DNA of 62,956 bases from Paenibacillus hemerocallicola (GTDB lineage Bacteria; Bacillota; Bacilli; Paenibacillales; NBRC-103111), in assembly GCF_006265175.1 (NCBI RefSeq), contig NZ_VDCQ01000064.1, forward strand, positions 514 to 63,469. The letters run 5' to 3'. Under the pieces are notes generated by a model. The model saw only the letters and a list, made by a program, of their open reading frames with translations. It had not been told where the DNA came from and ran no database searches. The translations under genes and the position numbers were made by a program. Positions within the stretch are counted from its first letter, which is position 1. Every line of letters starts with the position of its first letter. Positions 11,301 through 20,792 of this stretch are shown piece by piece.

Positions 11301-11696
11301 CTACGACAGGTTGAACAAGCCGAGCGTCGAGCATTTTTGCGATTCCTTGGCAATGATGTCGTCCAGGTCCAAGTCGAGCAAATTGCACAAAGAGGACAAA
11401 TAGAACAAATGTTTGCCCAGCTGGACCGTTATCGCGTCGACGCAGTTTTCGCACAGATTCCCGTTGATGTGGGTTTGGATCAGCTCTTTGGCTTCTTCCA
11501 GCGTCAGTTCGTCCTGATAAGGCTGTTTGTTCGCTTGCAGCGAAATACAGCCGCATTCGGTGACCGATTTAATGACGCTTCTGTTGACGGACGCGCTCGA
11601 TTGTTGCGATTTGGACAAGACGTCCAATAAACTTCGGTGACGGAGTAGCAAATCGGAAACTTGCTCTTGAAACTGCTTTAATGTTAAGCCGCTCAT
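11301..11696 (-). CDS. Conserved small protein with Cys pairs (DUF1573-like annotation in relatives)
   Basis: 131 aa from the ATG at 11696, which has GGGGTGA upstream on the minus strand; an upstream in-frame ATG at 11726 lacks an SD. The soluble helical protein begins MSGLTLKQFQEQVSDLLLRH and carries VTECGC and NLCENC clusters, suggesting metal or nucleotide binding. I recall homologues in Paenibacillus and related Firmicutes labelled DUF1573, but this name is from memory and the function is unknown. It has its own sigma-A promoter (11763-11735) and ends at the shared terminator with pssA. Confidence 0.75.
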   Translation of the reverse strand: MSGLTLKQFQEQVSDLLLRHRSLLDVLSKSQQSSASVNRSVIKSVTECGCISLQANKQPYQDELTLEEAKELIQTHINGNLCENCVDAITVQLGKHLFYLSSLCNLLDLDLDDIIAKESQKCSTLGLFNLS

Positions 11697-11734
11697 TCCA
11701 TTCACCCCGAATTCCCATATTCTCACTATGATTC

Positions 11735-11763
11735 ATTATAAAAGAATCGGGCGGAAAGTTCAA
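11735..11763 (-). promoter_or_regulatory. Sigma-A promoter for the small Cys-containing protein gene
   Basis: On the minus strand: TTGAAC (11763-11758), a 17-nt spacer, TATAAT (11740-11735). It lies 39 nt upstream of the ATG at 11696. Confidence 0.75.
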
Positions 11764-11860
11764 TTTACAGGAAAAAGTTTACTTGTCCGGATTAGGTCCG
11801 GGCAAATTGGATCATAATTGGTAATGGGAATAAACAACCCTATTTTGGAGGTGAACCCTT

Positions 11861-12946
11861 ATGGCAAAAAGGCAACTGCAGGTTGTTCTGGCATTGATGG
11901 GCGGATTGCTGGGATATCAATGGTACGAAGCGATCGAGCAATTTTTGTTAAGATTTGTGAGCCCTTTGTTTGGAATCGAGCACATTGCGGGGCCGGCATA
12001 CTGGTCAATCTGCATCGGCGCCTGTCTGTTTTACGGCGCAGCCGCATGGCTGTTCGGGTATGGAGCGGAACGGATACGAAATTTGGAGGACCGCGTCGTC
12101 AAAACTCCTACTTTGGATTTGCTGTCGGGGTTGATGGGCTTGATCCTGGGACTTATCATTTCCGCGCTTCTGCTTCCGGCGCTGACCAAGGCCGGTTGGG
12201 TCGGTACGCTGCTTATGTATACGATAACCGGGCTTCTCGGCGTATACGGTTTCCGGATCGGATATCAGAAACGGGAAGATTTGTTGAACGTGCTCACATC
12301 GGGCTTCAGCAATAAGAAAAAAGGGGCTCCGCAAAAGGACGAGCACAAAATATTGGACACGAGCGTCATCATTGACGGCCGTATCGCTGACATTTGCAAA
12401 ACCGGATTTATCGAAGGTACGCTGGTCATTCCGGAATTCGTGCTGGAGGAGCTTCAGCACATCGCCGATTCCTCCGATTTGCTGAAGCGCAACCGCGGAC
12501 GGCGGGGGTTGGACATTTTGAACAAAATCCAAAAAGAGCTCGACGTCAAAGTGCTCATCTATGAGGGCGATTTCGAAGAAATATCCGAGGTGGACAGTAA
12601 GCTGGTCCGGCTGGCCAAAGTTTTGCAGGGCAAAGTCATCACGAACGATTTCAACCTGAACAAAGTATGCGAGCTGCAAGGCGTATCGGTGCTGAATATC
12701 AACGATTTGGCCAATGCGGTCAAACCGGTCGTGCTGCCGGGCGAAGAAATTCTCGTGCAAGTGATCAAGGACGGCAAGGAGCACGGTCAGGGCGTCGCTT
12801 ATCTGGACGACGGCACGATGATTGTGGTGGAAGGCGGAAGAGAGTATATCGGCGCCACCATCGAGGTGCTCGTAACCAGCGTTCTGCAAACTTCGGCGGG
12901 ACGGATGATTTTTGCAAAGCCGAAACTGTTGGAAAAAGCGCAGTAA
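11861..12946 (+). CDS. PIN/TRAM domain membrane protein (YacL family)
   Basis: 361 aa. ATG 11861 with GGAGGTG 9 nt upstream. Four hydrophobic segments in the first ~125 residues anchor it in the membrane. The PIN domain (about 162-275) starts ILDTSVIIDGR, with the first catalytic Asp at 166 and further acidic residues (EFVLEE, TNDFNLN). The C-terminal TRAM domain (about 290-350) is an RNA-binding fold. Homologous to B. subtilis YacL, which has the same radA-disA-yacL-ispD context. A membrane-tethered nuclease acting on RNA is the usual inference; no substrate is established. Confidence 0.88.
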   Translation: MAKRQLQVVLALMGGLLGYQWYEAIEQFLLRFVSPLFGIEHIAGPAYWSICIGACLFYGAAAWLFGYGAERIRNLEDRVVKTPTLDLLSGLMGLILGLIISALLLPALTKAGWVGTLLMYTITGLLGVYGFRIGYQKREDLLNVLTSGFSNKKKGAPQKDEHKILDTSVIIDGRIADICKTGFIEGTLVIPEFVLEELQHIADSSDLLKRNRGRRGLDILNKIQKELDVKVLIYEGDFEEISEVDSKLVRLAKVLQGKVITNDFNLNKVCELQGVSVLNINDLANAVKPVVLPGEEILVQVIKDGKEHGQGVAYLDDGTMIVVEGGREYIGATIEVLVTSVLQTSAGRMIFAKPKLLEKAQ

Positions 12947-13002
12947 AACGATTATGATAGAAGTTGATTGTCATCGTTATACAGCGGGGTAGGGAAGCGG
13001 AA

Positions 13003-13713
13003 ATGGCGAGAAACGGCGTCGTCATCGTGGCGGCGGGTAAAGGGACACGGATGGGAACGTCCGATAGCAAGCAATATTTGCCGCTGCGCGGCAAACCGAT
13101 ACTGGTACATACGCTGGAGAGGTTTCAGCGAATGCCGCAAATCGAGGCGATCGTTCTCGTAACGGGGAGCGGCGACATCGAACGCTGTACGGCATACGTC
13201 GAACAATATTCGCTTGCGAAGGTCGTCGCCGTTACGGCGGGCGGAGATGAGCGTCAGCACTCGGTACGTATCGGCCTGGAACGGCTGCCGGTAGGGCTGG
13301 AAGTGGTTGCCGTCCATGACGCGGTCCGGCCGTTCGTAACGGAAGCGAGAATCGCGGAATGTTTGCATAAAGCATATGAGGCCGGAGGGGCCGTACTGGC
13401 CGTGCCGGTCAAAGATACGATCAAGGTGGTCGATTCATCCGGTCGGATCGAATCGACGCCGGAGCGAAAGAGCTTGTGGGCGGTGCAAACCCCACAGGCT
13501 TTTCGTCTTGATTTGCTGGAGCAAGCGCATCGGCAGGCCGAACGGGACGGCTTCGTCGGAACCGACGATGCGATGCTCGTGGAGCGGCTCGGCCATTCGG
13601 TCCATGTCGTCGAAGGGGATTACACGAACATCAAAATTACGACGCCGGACGATCTGCTGCTGGCGGAGCGCCTTTTACAGGAACAACAAGGGGAGAGGGA
13701 TGAACAGGCATGA
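13003..13713 (+). CDS. ispD: IspD, 2-C-methyl-D-erythritol 4-phosphate cytidylyltransferase
   Basis: 236 aa. ATG 13003 gives the canonical [18 protein letters not shown] start; the frame extends upstream to 12964 without a good SD. The nucleotide-binding loop AAGKGTRM, the HDAVRPFV motif and the GTDDAMLVE segment that positions substrate are present. It transfers CMP to MEP in the non-mevalonate isoprenoid pathway. Its stop overlaps the ispF start by 4 nt, so the two are translationally coupled. Confidence 0.96.
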   Translation: MARNGVVIVAAGKGTRMGTSDSKQYLPLRGKPILVHTLERFQRMPQIEAIVLVTGSGDIERCTAYVEQYSLAKVVAVTAGGDERQHSVRIGLERLPVGLEVVAVHDAVRPFVTEARIAECLHKAYEAGGAVLAVPVKDTIKVVDSSGRIESTPERKSLWAVQTPQAFRLDLLEQAHRQAERDGFVGTDDAMLVERLGHSVHVVEGDYTNIKITTPDDLLLAERLLQEQQGERDEQA

Positions 13714-14192
13714 TTCGGATCGGACAAGGCTTTGACGTGCACCAATTGGTGGAAGGACGCAAATGCATCATCGGCGGCGTGGACATTCCGTACGAGAAAG
13801 GGCTGCTCGGTCATTCCGACGCGGATGTGCTGCTGCATACGGTAAGCGACGCGATATTAGGGGCGCTGGGCCAAGGGGATATCGGCAAACATTTTCCGGA
13901 TACCGATCCGGCTTACAAGGACGCCGACAGCGTCAAGCTGCTGGAGCACGTCTGGGACATCGCGAAAAAAATGGAGTACCGGCTGGGCAATATCGACTGC
14001 ACGATCATAGCGCAGAAGCCGAAGATGGCGCCCTATATCCCGCAAATGGTAGAAGTCATCGCCAGAGTGCTGGAAGCGGACGTCTCCCGGGTCAACGTCA
14101 AAGCGACCACGACCGAGAAGCTCGGATTCACCGGGCGGGGGGAAGGTATTGCCGCGCAAGCGGTTGTCTGTTTGCAGAAAGTTGTGCTATGA
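13710..14192 (+). CDS. ispF: IspF, 2-C-methyl-D-erythritol 2,4-cyclodiphosphate synthase
   Basis: 160 aa trimeric zinc enzyme. The metal site is visible as DVH (Asp9, His11) and the [10 protein letters not shown] loop, followed by [11 protein letters not shown]. The C-terminal [17 protein letters not shown] contributes to the CDP pocket of the neighbouring subunit. It converts CDP-ME-2-phosphate into the cyclodiphosphate with loss of CMP. The ispE step lies outside the window. Confidence 0.96.
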   Translation: MIRIGQGFDVHQLVEGRKCIIGGVDIPYEKGLLGHSDADVLLHTVSDAILGALGQGDIGKHFPDTDPAYKDADSVKLLEHVWDIAKKMEYRLGNIDCTIIAQKPKMAPYIPQMVEVIARVLEADVSRVNVKATTTEKLGFTGRGEGIAAQAVVCLQKVVL

Positions 14193-14193
14193 T
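14164..14193 (+). promoter_or_regulatory. Candidate promoter of gltX inside the 3' end of ispF
   Basis: TTGTCT (14164-14169), an 18-nt spacer, then extended -10 TGc-TATGAT (14185-14193). Transcription would begin just after the ispF stop. Confidence 0.5.
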
Positions 14194-14228
14194 CGTTTGA
14201 AAAAAGCGACACAAGAAGGAGCATTTCC

Positions 14229-15695
14229 ATGACTAGACCGATTCGCGTCCGTTACGCGCCGAGCCCGACCGGCCATCTGCATATCGGGAACGCCCGGACG
14301 GCCCTGTTCAATTATTTGTTCGCACGGCATCATAACGGCAAGTTCATAATCCGCATCGAGGATACCGACATCAAGCGCAACGTGGCGGGCGGGGAAGAAA
14401 ATCAGCTCACCTATTTGAAATGGCTGGGCGTCGATTGGGACGAAAGCATCGATGTCGGCGGCCCGTTCGGACCTTACCGCCAAACCGAGCGGCTCGATCT
14501 GTACCGCAAATACGCCGAGCAGCTCATGGCGGCAGGCAGAGCTTACTATTGCTACTGTACCGAAGAGGAGCTGGAGAAGGAGCGGGAGGAGCAGACCGAA
14601 CGCGGCGAAACTCCGCGATACTCGGGCAAGCACCGGAGCCTGACGGACGAGCAGCGCGCAGCCTATGAAGCGGAGGGACGCGTGCCGAGCATCCGCTTCC
14701 GCGTCGAGGAAGGCAAGTCGTATACGTTCAACGACCAGGTCAAAGGCGACATTACGTTCGAATCGGACGGGATCGGCGATTTTGTCATCGTCAAGAAGGA
14801 CGGCATAGCGACTTACAACTTCGCTGTCGTCATCGACGACTATTTAATGGAGATTTCGCACGTGCTGCGCGGAGAGGATCATATTTCCAACACGCCGCGT
14901 CAACTGATGATATACGAAGCGCTCGGCTGGGAGCCTCCGCAGTTCGCCCATATGACGCTCATCGTGAACGAACAGCGGAAGAAGCTGAGCAAGCGGGACG
15001 AGTCGATCATCCAGTTCATCGAGCAATACGACCAGCTGGGCTATTTGCCGGAGGCCATGTTCAACTTTATCGCGCTGCTCGGCTGGTCTCCGGAAGGCGA
15101 GAACGAAATTTTCTCGCGCGAACAACTGATCGCCGCTTTCGATGCTGACCGGCTGTCCAAGAGCCCTGCCGCTTTCGACACGAACAAGCTGAGCTGGATG
15201 AACAACCATTATTTGAAAAAGGCCGATTTGGAGCGGGTGACGTCGCTGGCCATTCCGCATTTGCAGAAGGCCGGACTGCTTCCGGAAACGTTCGATTCCG
15301 CCAAGCGGGAGTGGGTGCAAGCTCTCGTGGCGCTTTATCAGGAACAGATGAACTGCGCCTCCGATATCGTGCCGCTTACCGGGATGTTTTTCCGTGATGA
15401 GCCGGAATATGACGAGGAGGGCCGCGCTTTGCTGGGAGAAGCGCATGTTCCCGAAGTGCTGCGGAGCTTTCTCGGATTGGCGGAACAGTCGGAACCATTT
15501 ACTCCTGAAGCGATTCAAGCGTTGCTGAAAAGCGTCCAGAAGGAAACCGGCCATAAAGGAAAGCAGCTGTTCATGCCCGTGCGAGTTGCCTTGACCGGAC
15601 AAATGCACGGCCGCGATTTGAACCAGACGCTGGCGCTGCTCGGACAATCCCGAGTCGTGGGCCAGCTTCGAAAGCTGTTGTCACAAATCGGCTGA
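14229..15695 (+). CDS. gltX: Glutamyl-tRNA synthetase
   Basis: 488 aa class I synthetase. The HIGH motif appears as [12 protein letters not shown] near the N-terminus and the KMSKS counterpart as [10 protein letters not shown] near residue 256. The anticodon-binding helical cage fills the C-terminal third. As in most Firmicutes without GlnRS it is expected to charge both tRNA-Glu and tRNA-Gln, the latter then amidated by GatCAB. ATG 14229 with AAGGAG 9 nt upstream. It precedes the cys T-box, as in B. subtilis. Confidence 0.96.
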   Translation: MTRPIRVRYAPSPTGHLHIGNARTALFNYLFARHHNGKFIIRIEDTDIKRNVAGGEENQLTYLKWLGVDWDESIDVGGPFGPYRQTERLDLYRKYAEQLMAAGRAYYCYCTEEELEKEREEQTERGETPRYSGKHRSLTDEQRAAYEAEGRVPSIRFRVEEGKSYTFNDQVKGDITFESDGIGDFVIVKKDGIATYNFAVVIDDYLMEISHVLRGEDHISNTPRQLMIYEALGWEPPQFAHMTLIVNEQRKKLSKRDESIIQFIEQYDQLGYLPEAMFNFIALLGWSPEGENEIFSREQLIAAFDADRLSKSPAAFDTNKLSWMNNHYLKKADLERVTSLAIPHLQKAGLLPETFDSAKREWVQALVALYQEQMNCASDIVPLTGMFFRDEPEYDEEGRALLGEAHVPEVLRSFLGLAEQSEPFTPEAIQALLKSVQKETGHKGKQLFMPVRVALTGQMHGRDLNQTLALLGQSRVVGQLRKLLSQIG

Positions 15696-15706
15696 TATTG
15701 TATACT
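15678..15706 (+). promoter_or_regulatory. Sigma-A promoter of the cysE-cysS operon
   Basis: TTGTCA (15678-15683), 17 nt, TATACT (15701-15706). The -35 is inside the gltX 3' end. The start near 15713 fits the beginning of the T-box leader. Confidence 0.78.
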
Positions 15707-15712
15707 TGGTTT

Positions 15713-16027
15713 AATTTCAATGCGATGTTGATCTTGATAAAGGCATCGATCGGGAAAGTACGTAACGGTCGGGTTTTCCAGAGAGGGTAATCGGCGAGCG
15801 ATTCGCCGGCTGCAAGTTGCCCATTCCCGCCGCTGACGGAAATGCGCCCGTGAGCCGCACGGCCGAGCTGCGTCAACGCAGGGTAGGCGTAGCCGTCTAT
15901 CCGCGTTAAGGATGACAAGAGGGATCGCCCTTGTCTCGCTGCTGCCGCCGCGGACATTCGACGATCCAAGCAGAGTGGAACCGCGTACCCACGTCTCTGC
16001 AGCCTAGAGCTGCAGGGGCGTTTTTTG
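15713..16027 (+). ncRNA. T-box leader, cysteine specific, upstream of cysE-cysS
   Basis: This fills the 423-nt gap between gltX and cysE. The conserved T-box sequence AGAGTGGAACCGCG is at 15972-15985. Its UGGA bulge (15976-15979) would pair with a tRNA 3' end UCCA, i.e. discriminator U, the identity of tRNA-Cys. A TGC specifier candidate stands at 15843-15845 in the AAATGCGCC context on the 3' side of stem I. Uncharged tRNA-Cys should stabilise the antiterminator and allow read-through into cysE. I assigned the specifier by eye; the stem I fold was not computed. Confidence 0.9.
15991..16027 (+). terminator. T-box regulated terminator (attenuator)
   Basis: ACGTCTCTGCAG pairs with CTGCAGGGGCGT around a 7-nt loop and is followed by TTTTTTG. 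Its 5' side can instead pair with the T-box sequence to form the antiterminator. Confidence 0.88.
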
Positions 16028-16118
16028 TTAATAACTGTCTTTACAAATCGGGGTCTCAGGGAAACGTGCGGATGAGGCTAGTAGGTTCGCTTTCCCGGGA
16101 TACAAAGTGGGTGAGTCC

Positions 16119-16802
16119 ATGTTTCGCAGCATGAAATCGGATATACGGGCCGTATTCGACAACGATCCGGCCGCTCGCAGCGTTTTCGAGGTGGTGTTTA
16201 CGTATTCGGGCCTGCATGCCATATGGGCGCATCGGCTGGCGCATTGGTTATTTCGGCGCAAATGGTTTACGATCGCGAGAATCATCTCGCAGATTAGCCG
16301 GTTTATGACCGGGATCGAAATTCATCCAGGCGCGCGAATCGGCAGACGGCTGTTCATTGACCACGGCATGGGCGTCGTGATCGGGGAAACATGCGAAATT
16401 GGCGACGATGTGGTATTGTATCAGGGAGTCACCTTAGGCGGAACCGGCAAAGAGAAAGGGAAGCGCCATCCGACGATCGGCAACAACGTGTTCATATCGT
16501 CCGGAGCCAAAGTGATGGGGTCTTTTAAGGTCGGCGACAATTCGAAAATCGGGGCAAATTCGGTCGTTCTGGCCGAGGTGCCGCCGAATAGTACGGTCGT
16601 CGGCGTCAAAGCCCGTATCGTCAAACGGGACGGAGTCAGTCTGAACAAGCTCGATCACGACAAGCTGTCGGATCCGGTCATCGAGCTGTTCCGAAACATG
16701 GAGAAGCAGATCGAGGACTTGAAGACGGAAGTGGAACGTCTGCAAGAAGAGGTGCAGCGACAAAACGGAGGGGTTCAATCGTATGAGTCTAAAAGTGTAT
16801 AA
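16119..16802 (+). CDS. cysE: Serine O-acetyltransferase
   Basis: 227 aa; makes O-acetylserine from serine and acetyl-CoA, the carbon skeleton for cysteine. ATG 16119 gives [21 protein letters not shown], aligning with B. subtilis CysE; an in-frame GTG at 16107 adds four residues. The left-handed beta-helix is seen in hexapeptide repeats around [24 protein letters not shown] and [19 protein letters not shown]-terminal coiled region ([18 protein letters not shown]) extends past the catalytic domain. It overlaps cysS by 20 nt. Under the Cys T-box, so expressed when charged tRNA-Cys falls. Confidence 0.96.
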   Translation: MFRSMKSDIRAVFDNDPAARSVFEVVFTYSGLHAIWAHRLAHWLFRRKWFTIARIISQISRFMTGIEIHPGARIGRRLFIDHGMGVVIGETCEIGDDVVLYQGVTLGGTGKEKGKRHPTIGNNVFISSGAKVMGSFKVGDNSKIGANSVVLAEVPPNSTVVGVKARIVKRDGVSLNKLDHDKLSDPVIELFRNMEKQIEDLKTEVERLQEEVQRQNGGVQSYESKSV

Positions 16803-18180
16803 CACGATGACTCGGGCTAAAGAAACGTTCGTACCGATCGCACCGGGCGAAGTCAAAATGTATGTGTGCGGTCCGACCGTGTACGACTATATTCATATCG
16901 GGAACGCGAGACCCGCTATTTTCTTCGATGTCGTACGCCGCTACTTGGAGACGAGCGGGTATAACGTCCAATATGTGGTCAATTTTACCGACGTTGACGA
17001 CAAGCTCATCCGCAAATCGGAGCAGACCGGCGAATCGGTTCCGGACATCGCGAAGAAATACATCGCCGCTTACTATGAAGATATCGAAGCGCTCGGCATC
17101 CGCAAAGCGGACGTCAATCCGAGAGTGACCGAAAACATAAGTGAAATCGTGGAGCTCATCCGGGAATTGGTCGACAAAGGGTTCGCTTACGAAAGCGGCG
17201 GCGACGTCTATTTCCGCACCGAGAAATTCGCCGAATACGGCAAACTGTCCCATCAGAACCTGCACGAGCTGCAGTTCGGCATCCGGATCGAGGTCGGCGA
17301 GCGCAAAGAAAATCCTCAGGATTTCGTATTATGGAAAGGGGCGAAGCCTGGCGAGATTCATTGGTCCAGCCCTTGGGGAGAAGGACGCCCCGGTTGGCAT
17401 ATCGAATGCTCCGCGATGGCGCGCAAATATTTGGGAGAGACGATCGATATACACGGCGGCGGCCACGATCTGCAATTCCCCCATCACGAATGCGAAATCG
17501 CCCAGTCCGAGAGCATAAGCGGGAAGCCCTTGGCGAATTATTGGATGCATAACGGTTACATCCATATCAACAACGAGAAAATGTCCAAGTCGCTCGGCAA
17601 CGGCATCAACGTCAAAGAACTGGTAAAACAGGTCAAGCCGCAAACGCTGCGCTTTTTGTTTTTGTCCACCCATTACCGGAATCCGTTAAATTTCAGCGAA
17701 GAAGGGCTGGAGCAGGCCGGGAACGGACTGGAACGGATCGAGAACGGGGTGGCCAACCTCCGTCACCGGCTGGGAAGCGCTTCGGAAGGGGACGTGGACG
17801 CCCGGGTAGCGTCGGCGGTCGAACGGATCAAAGCCGAGTTCCGATACAGGATGGATGACGATTTCAACACGGCGGATGCCTTGACCGCGGTATTCGACTT
17901 GATCGCCGAAAGCAACGGTTATTTGGCTGCCGCTGATGTGACGGCTTCTACGCTCGGTCTGCTGCTCTCCGCTCTTCAGGAGTTGGATACGGTTTTGGGC
18001 ATACTACCCGAGGAACGGAACGAGTTGCTGGACGAAGAGGTCGAGCAGTTGATTGTCGAACGAACGGAAGCGCGCAAAACGAAAAATTGGGCGCGGGCCG
18101 ATGAAATCCGCGAATTGCTGACGGCGAAGGGCATTCATCTGGAAGATACGCCCCAAGGCCTTCGTTGGCGCCGGAAATGA
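16783..18180 (+). CDS. cysS: Cysteinyl-tRNA synthetase
   Basis: 465 aa class I enzyme. The zinc and substrate cysteine in [17 protein letters not shown], the HIGN motif, the GWHIECS motif, [13 protein letters not shown] and KMSKSLGN are all present. ATG 16783 lies inside cysE, with GGAGGGG 11 nt upstream within the cysE coding sequence. The overlap couples production of cysteine and its charging. Read from the T-box promoter at 15678. Confidence 0.97.
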   Translation: MSLKVYNTMTRAKETFVPIAPGEVKMYVCGPTVYDYIHIGNARPAIFFDVVRRYLETSGYNVQYVVNFTDVDDKLIRKSEQTGESVPDIAKKYIAAYYEDIEALGIRKADVNPRVTENISEIVELIRELVDKGFAYESGGDVYFRTEKFAEYGKLSHQNLHELQFGIRIEVGERKENPQDFVLWKGAKPGEIHWSSPWGEGRPGWHIECSAMARKYLGETIDIHGGGHDLQFPHHECEIAQSESISGKPLANYWMHNGYIHINNEKMSKSLGNGINVKELVKQVKPQTLRFLFLSTHYRNPLNFSEEGLEQAGNGLERIENGVANLRHRLGSASEGDVDARVASAVERIKAEFRYRMDDDFNTADALTAVFDLIAESNGYLAAADVTASTLGLLLSALQELDTVLGILPEERNELLDEEVEQLIVERTEARKTKNWARADEIRELLTAKGIHLEDTPQGLRWRRK

Positions 18181-18196
18181 CGGTGAAGCTGCTGTA

Positions 18197-18607
18197 ATGG
18201 ACACGAATTTATTTCTGTATGAGCCGGCGAAAAACCCGGCGCAGCTGAACCCGCTAGTGCTCGCATATATGGGCGACGCGGTGTTCGAGATGGCCGTCAG
18301 GCAGTACGTCGTCTCGCGGCCCAACCACAGGCCGAACCATCTGCACCGCGAGGCGGTCAAGTTTGTATCGGCCAAAGCGCAAGCCAGAGCGTTGCAGGCT
18401 CTCATGGAGCATCTTACGCCCGAGGAGACGGATATCGTGAAGCGCGGTCGGAACGCCAAGTCGGGTACGATACCGAAAAACGCGGACGTTCTCGATTACC
18501 GCCATAGCACGGCATTCGAATGCTTGATCGGATATTTGTACTATACGAAGCGGTTCGATCGGCTGGGGCAGCTGCTCGGGCTGATCCTAGAGGAACCGGA
18601 GGGATAA
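18197..18607 (+). CDS. mrnC: Mini-ribonuclease III (MrnC)
   Basis: 136 aa; RNase III catalytic domain without the dsRNA-binding domain. LAYMGDAVFEMAV contains the acidic catalytic segment, and the later HSTAFECLIGYLYY is the second. In B. subtilis it matures 23S rRNA ends. It is 16 nt after cysS and 3 nt before rlmB, joining two 23S rRNA maturation functions in one operon. Confidence 0.94.
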   Translation: MDTNLFLYEPAKNPAQLNPLVLAYMGDAVFEMAVRQYVVSRPNHRPNHLHREAVKFVSAKAQARALQALMEHLTPEETDIVKRGRNAKSGTIPKNADVLDYRHSTAFECLIGYLYYTKRFDRLGQLLGLILEEPEG

Positions 18608-18610
18608 CGG

Positions 18611-19354
18611 ATGGAAGAATGGATTGCGGGCAAACATTCCGTATTGGAAGCGCTCCGCTCGGGGCGCACGATCCACAAAATTTGGATCTCCGAGCAGGCA
18701 CAGAAGCACCATACGCTGCCGATCATAGCGGAAGCGAAAAAACAAAGCATCGTCATCCAGTTCGCCGATAAGCGCAAGCTGGATGCTCTTGTCACCGACG
18801 TTCCGCATCAGGGCGTCGTGGCGCAAGTTACAGCCCACGATTACGTCGAAGTGGCCGACTTGCTGGAGATAGCGCGGACCCGCGGGGAAGCCCCGTTTCT
18901 GATCATTCTGGACGAAATCGAGGACCCTCATAATTTGGGCTCCATTCTTCGAAGCGCGGATTGTACCGGGGTACACGGCGTCATCATTCCGAAGCGGCGT
19001 TCCGTCGGCTTGACCGCGACGGTGTCCAAAACGTCGGCGGGGGCCGTAGAATACGTGCCGGTAGCGCGGGTGACCAATATCGCCCAGACGATCGAGGCGC
19101 TGAAGGAAGAAGGCGTATGGGTCGCGGGTGCGGACGTGGAAGCGACGCAGCTCGTATACGCGGCGGATTTCAAAATGCCGCTCGCGATCGTCATCGGCAA
19201 TGAAAGCCGGGGTATCGGAAGACTGATCAAAGACAAATGCGATTTTCTCGTCAAGCTGCCGATGTCCGGACAAATAAACTCGCTGAATGCATCGGTAGCC
19301 GCATCCGTGTTGATGTACGAAGTCGTTCGCCAACGCGGCGCAACGGTTTCGTAG
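18611..19354 (+). CDS. rlmB: 23S rRNA (guanosine-2'-O-)-methyltransferase RlmB (SpoU/TrmH family)
   Basis: 247 aa. The SPOUT knot motifs are clear: NLGSILRSADCTG (motif 1), IGNESRGIG (motif 2) and LPMSGQINSLNASVAASVLMYE (motif 3, deep-trefoil SAM site). An N-terminal L30e-like substrate-binding domain (about 1-75) starts EEWIAGKHSVLEAL. It probably methylates a guanosine in the peptidyl-transferase region (G2251 in E. coli numbering). TrmH paralogues share these motifs, but the mrnC-rlmB-yacP order supports RlmB. Confidence 0.93.
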   Translation: MEEWIAGKHSVLEALRSGRTIHKIWISEQAQKHHTLPIIAEAKKQSIVIQFADKRKLDALVTDVPHQGVVAQVTAHDYVEVADLLEIARTRGEAPFLIILDEIEDPHNLGSILRSADCTGVHGVIIPKRRSVGLTATVSKTSAGAVEYVPVARVTNIAQTIEALKEEGVWVAGADVEATQLVYAADFKMPLAIVIGNESRGIGRLIKDKCDFLVKLPMSGQINSLNASVAASVLMYEVVRQRGATVS

Positions 19355-19373
19355 CCGGCCGGTCCATGGAGAG

Positions 19374-19886
19374 ATGAAACAGGTTGTCATCGTAGACGGA
19401 TATAACATTATCGGGGCTTGGGGAGAGCTGCAGAAGCTGAAGGAGCACAGTCTCGAGGAAGCGCGGGACCGGTTGATCGATATGCTTGCCGATTACAAGG
19501 CTTACAAGGGACATAAAGTGTATGTCGTATTCGACGCGCATCAGGTGCCGGGCCTTGGCGGCAAGTACCGCCAGCTGCAGATCGAAGTGCTGTATACGCG
19601 GGAGAAAGAAACCGCCGACGAACGGATCGAGAGACTGGTAGCGGATTTGCGGGGAAGAAGGGTGCAAATCTATGTCGCCACCTCCGATTCGGTCGAGCAG
19701 CACGTTACGTTCGGCCAAGGAGCCCTCCGCCTGCCGGCAAGGGAGCTTCTGTTTACGATCCGGGAGATTCGCAAAGAAATCCGCAGCAAGATTCAGGAAA
19801 CGTCAGCCCCGGCCAAAAACTCGGTCGACAGCAAGCTGTCCGACGAGCTCCGCGAGAAGTTCGAAAAGTGGCGGCGCGGCCTATAG
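19374..19886 (+). CDS. rae1: NYN-domain ribosome-associated mRNA endonuclease (Rae1/YacP)
   Basis: 170 aa. The PIN-like NYN fold begins VVIVDGYNIIGAW, with the catalytic Asp in VDGYN, and continues YVVFDAHQVPG and VATSDSVEQ, the other acidic positions. B. subtilis Rae1 enters the ribosomal A-site and cuts mRNA in a translation-dependent way; this activity is inferred here by homology. ATG 19374 directly follows GGAGATGAA. It is 19 nt after rlmB and just before the sigH promoter. Confidence 0.88.
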   Translation: MKQVVIVDGYNIIGAWGELQKLKEHSLEEARDRLIDMLADYKAYKGHKVYVVFDAHQVPGLGGKYRQLQIEVLYTREKETADERIERLVADLRGRRVQIYVATSDSVEQHVTFGQGALRLPARELLFTIREIRKEIRSKIQETSAPAKNSVDSKLSDELREKFEKWRRGL

Positions 19887-19891
19887 CGCGG

Positions 19892-19921
19892 TTGACGATA
19901 ATAGATTACATAATGTATACT
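19892..19921 (+). promoter_or_regulatory. Sigma-A promoter of sigH
   Basis: TTGACG (19892-19897), 18 nt, TATACT (19916-19921). A-A/T-rich start region; in B. subtilis sigH is held down here by AbrB, which has no sequence signature readable by eye. Confidence 0.68.
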
Positions 19922-19978
19922 AGTCCTATCTTTTGTTGCAGCAACGCTGTTGTTTAGCTTGCAGTCGGAGGGATACGG

Positions 19979-20623
19979 GTGAGCATCGACCTCAAAGAGC
20001 TGAGAATGCACGAATACGACCTGATGTCCGACGAAGAAGTGGTCGAATCGGTCCGCGTTGGCAGCAGCGAAGCGCTTGAATATTTGATTAACAAGTACAA
20101 AAATTTCGTCAGGGCCAAAGCCCGCTCCTACTTTTTGATCGGAGCCGACCGCGAGGATATCGTTCAGGAAGGCATGATCGGCTTATACAAGTCCATCCGC
20201 GATTTCCGCGAGGACAAGCTCGCGACCTTCAAAGCTTTTGCCGAGCTGTGCATTACCCGGCAAATCATTACCGCGATCAAAACCGCCACCCGGCAAAAAC
20301 ATATCCCTTTAAACTCCTACGTTTCTTTGGACAAGCCCATTTATGATGAAGATTCGGATCGCACTCTGCTGGACGTCATATGCGGTTCGCGTGTAACCGA
20401 CCCCGAAGAGCTGATCATCAATCAGGAAGAGTTCAGCGGGCTGGAAGACAAGATGGGCGAAATATTGAGCGATTTGGAGCGCAAAGTGCTGATGCTTTAC
20501 TTGGACGGACGGTCGTATCAGGAAATCGCCGTCGATTTGGACCGACACGTCAAATCGATAGACAATGCGCTGCAGCGCGTCAAGCGCAAGCTGGAACGCT
20601 ATCTCGAAGTTCGCGACGTATAA
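19979..20623 (+). CDS. sigH: Sigma-H, RNA polymerase sporulation sigma factor
   Basis: 214 aa, standard length. GTG at 19979 with CGGAGGG 6 nt upstream. Region 2 includes ADREDIVQEGMIGLYKSIRDF (promoter melting and -10 contact) and region 4 ends in DLERKVLMLYLDGRSYQEIA, a helix-turn-helix for the -35. Sigma-H drives early stationary-phase and sporulation genes, including spo0A and kinase genes. Ends with a terminator at 20626, so secE-nusG is transcribed separately. Confidence 0.96.
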   Translation: MSIDLKELRMHEYDLMSDEEVVESVRVGSSEALEYLINKYKNFVRAKARSYFLIGADREDIVQEGMIGLYKSIRDFREDKLATFKAFAELCITRQIITAIKTATRQKHIPLNSYVSLDKPIYDEDSDRTLLDVICGSRVTDPEELIINQEEFSGLEDKMGEILSDLERKVLMLYLDGRSYQEIAVDLDRHVKSIDNALQRVKRKLERYLEVRDV

Positions 20624-20625
20624 GA

Positions 20626-20672
20626 GGCATTCTTTCATTCCGCTTCGGAGAAAGAGTGCCGTTTCTATTTTT
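20626..20672 (+). terminator. Intrinsic terminator after sigH
   Basis: GGCATTCTTTC pairs fully (one G-U) with GAAAGAGTGCC around a 13-nt loop, then GTTTCTATTTTT. Confidence 0.75.
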
Positions 20673-20763
20673 GCAGTTTGCTAGAACGCCTCAGGTTTAT
20701 AATTGGAGTGGGATGGAAAAACTGGTATGAGCGATTAGGCGCGACACACACGAGGGCGTTTTC

Positions 20764-20792
20764 TTGACACGCCTCGAAGACTATGATAAATT
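20764..20792 (+). promoter_or_regulatory. Sigma-A promoter of secE-nusG
   Basis: Consensus TTGACA (20764-20769), 17 nt, TAAATT (20787-20792), 80 nt before secE. The 249-nt sigH-secE gap holds only the sigH terminator and this promoter; no rpmG reading frame is present. Confidence 0.78.

Noticed and set aside
15696-16118. Possible tRNA or small gene in the gltX-cysE gap
   Set aside because: The sequence is explained by a T-box leader with its terminator; no cloverleaf or coding frame is needed.
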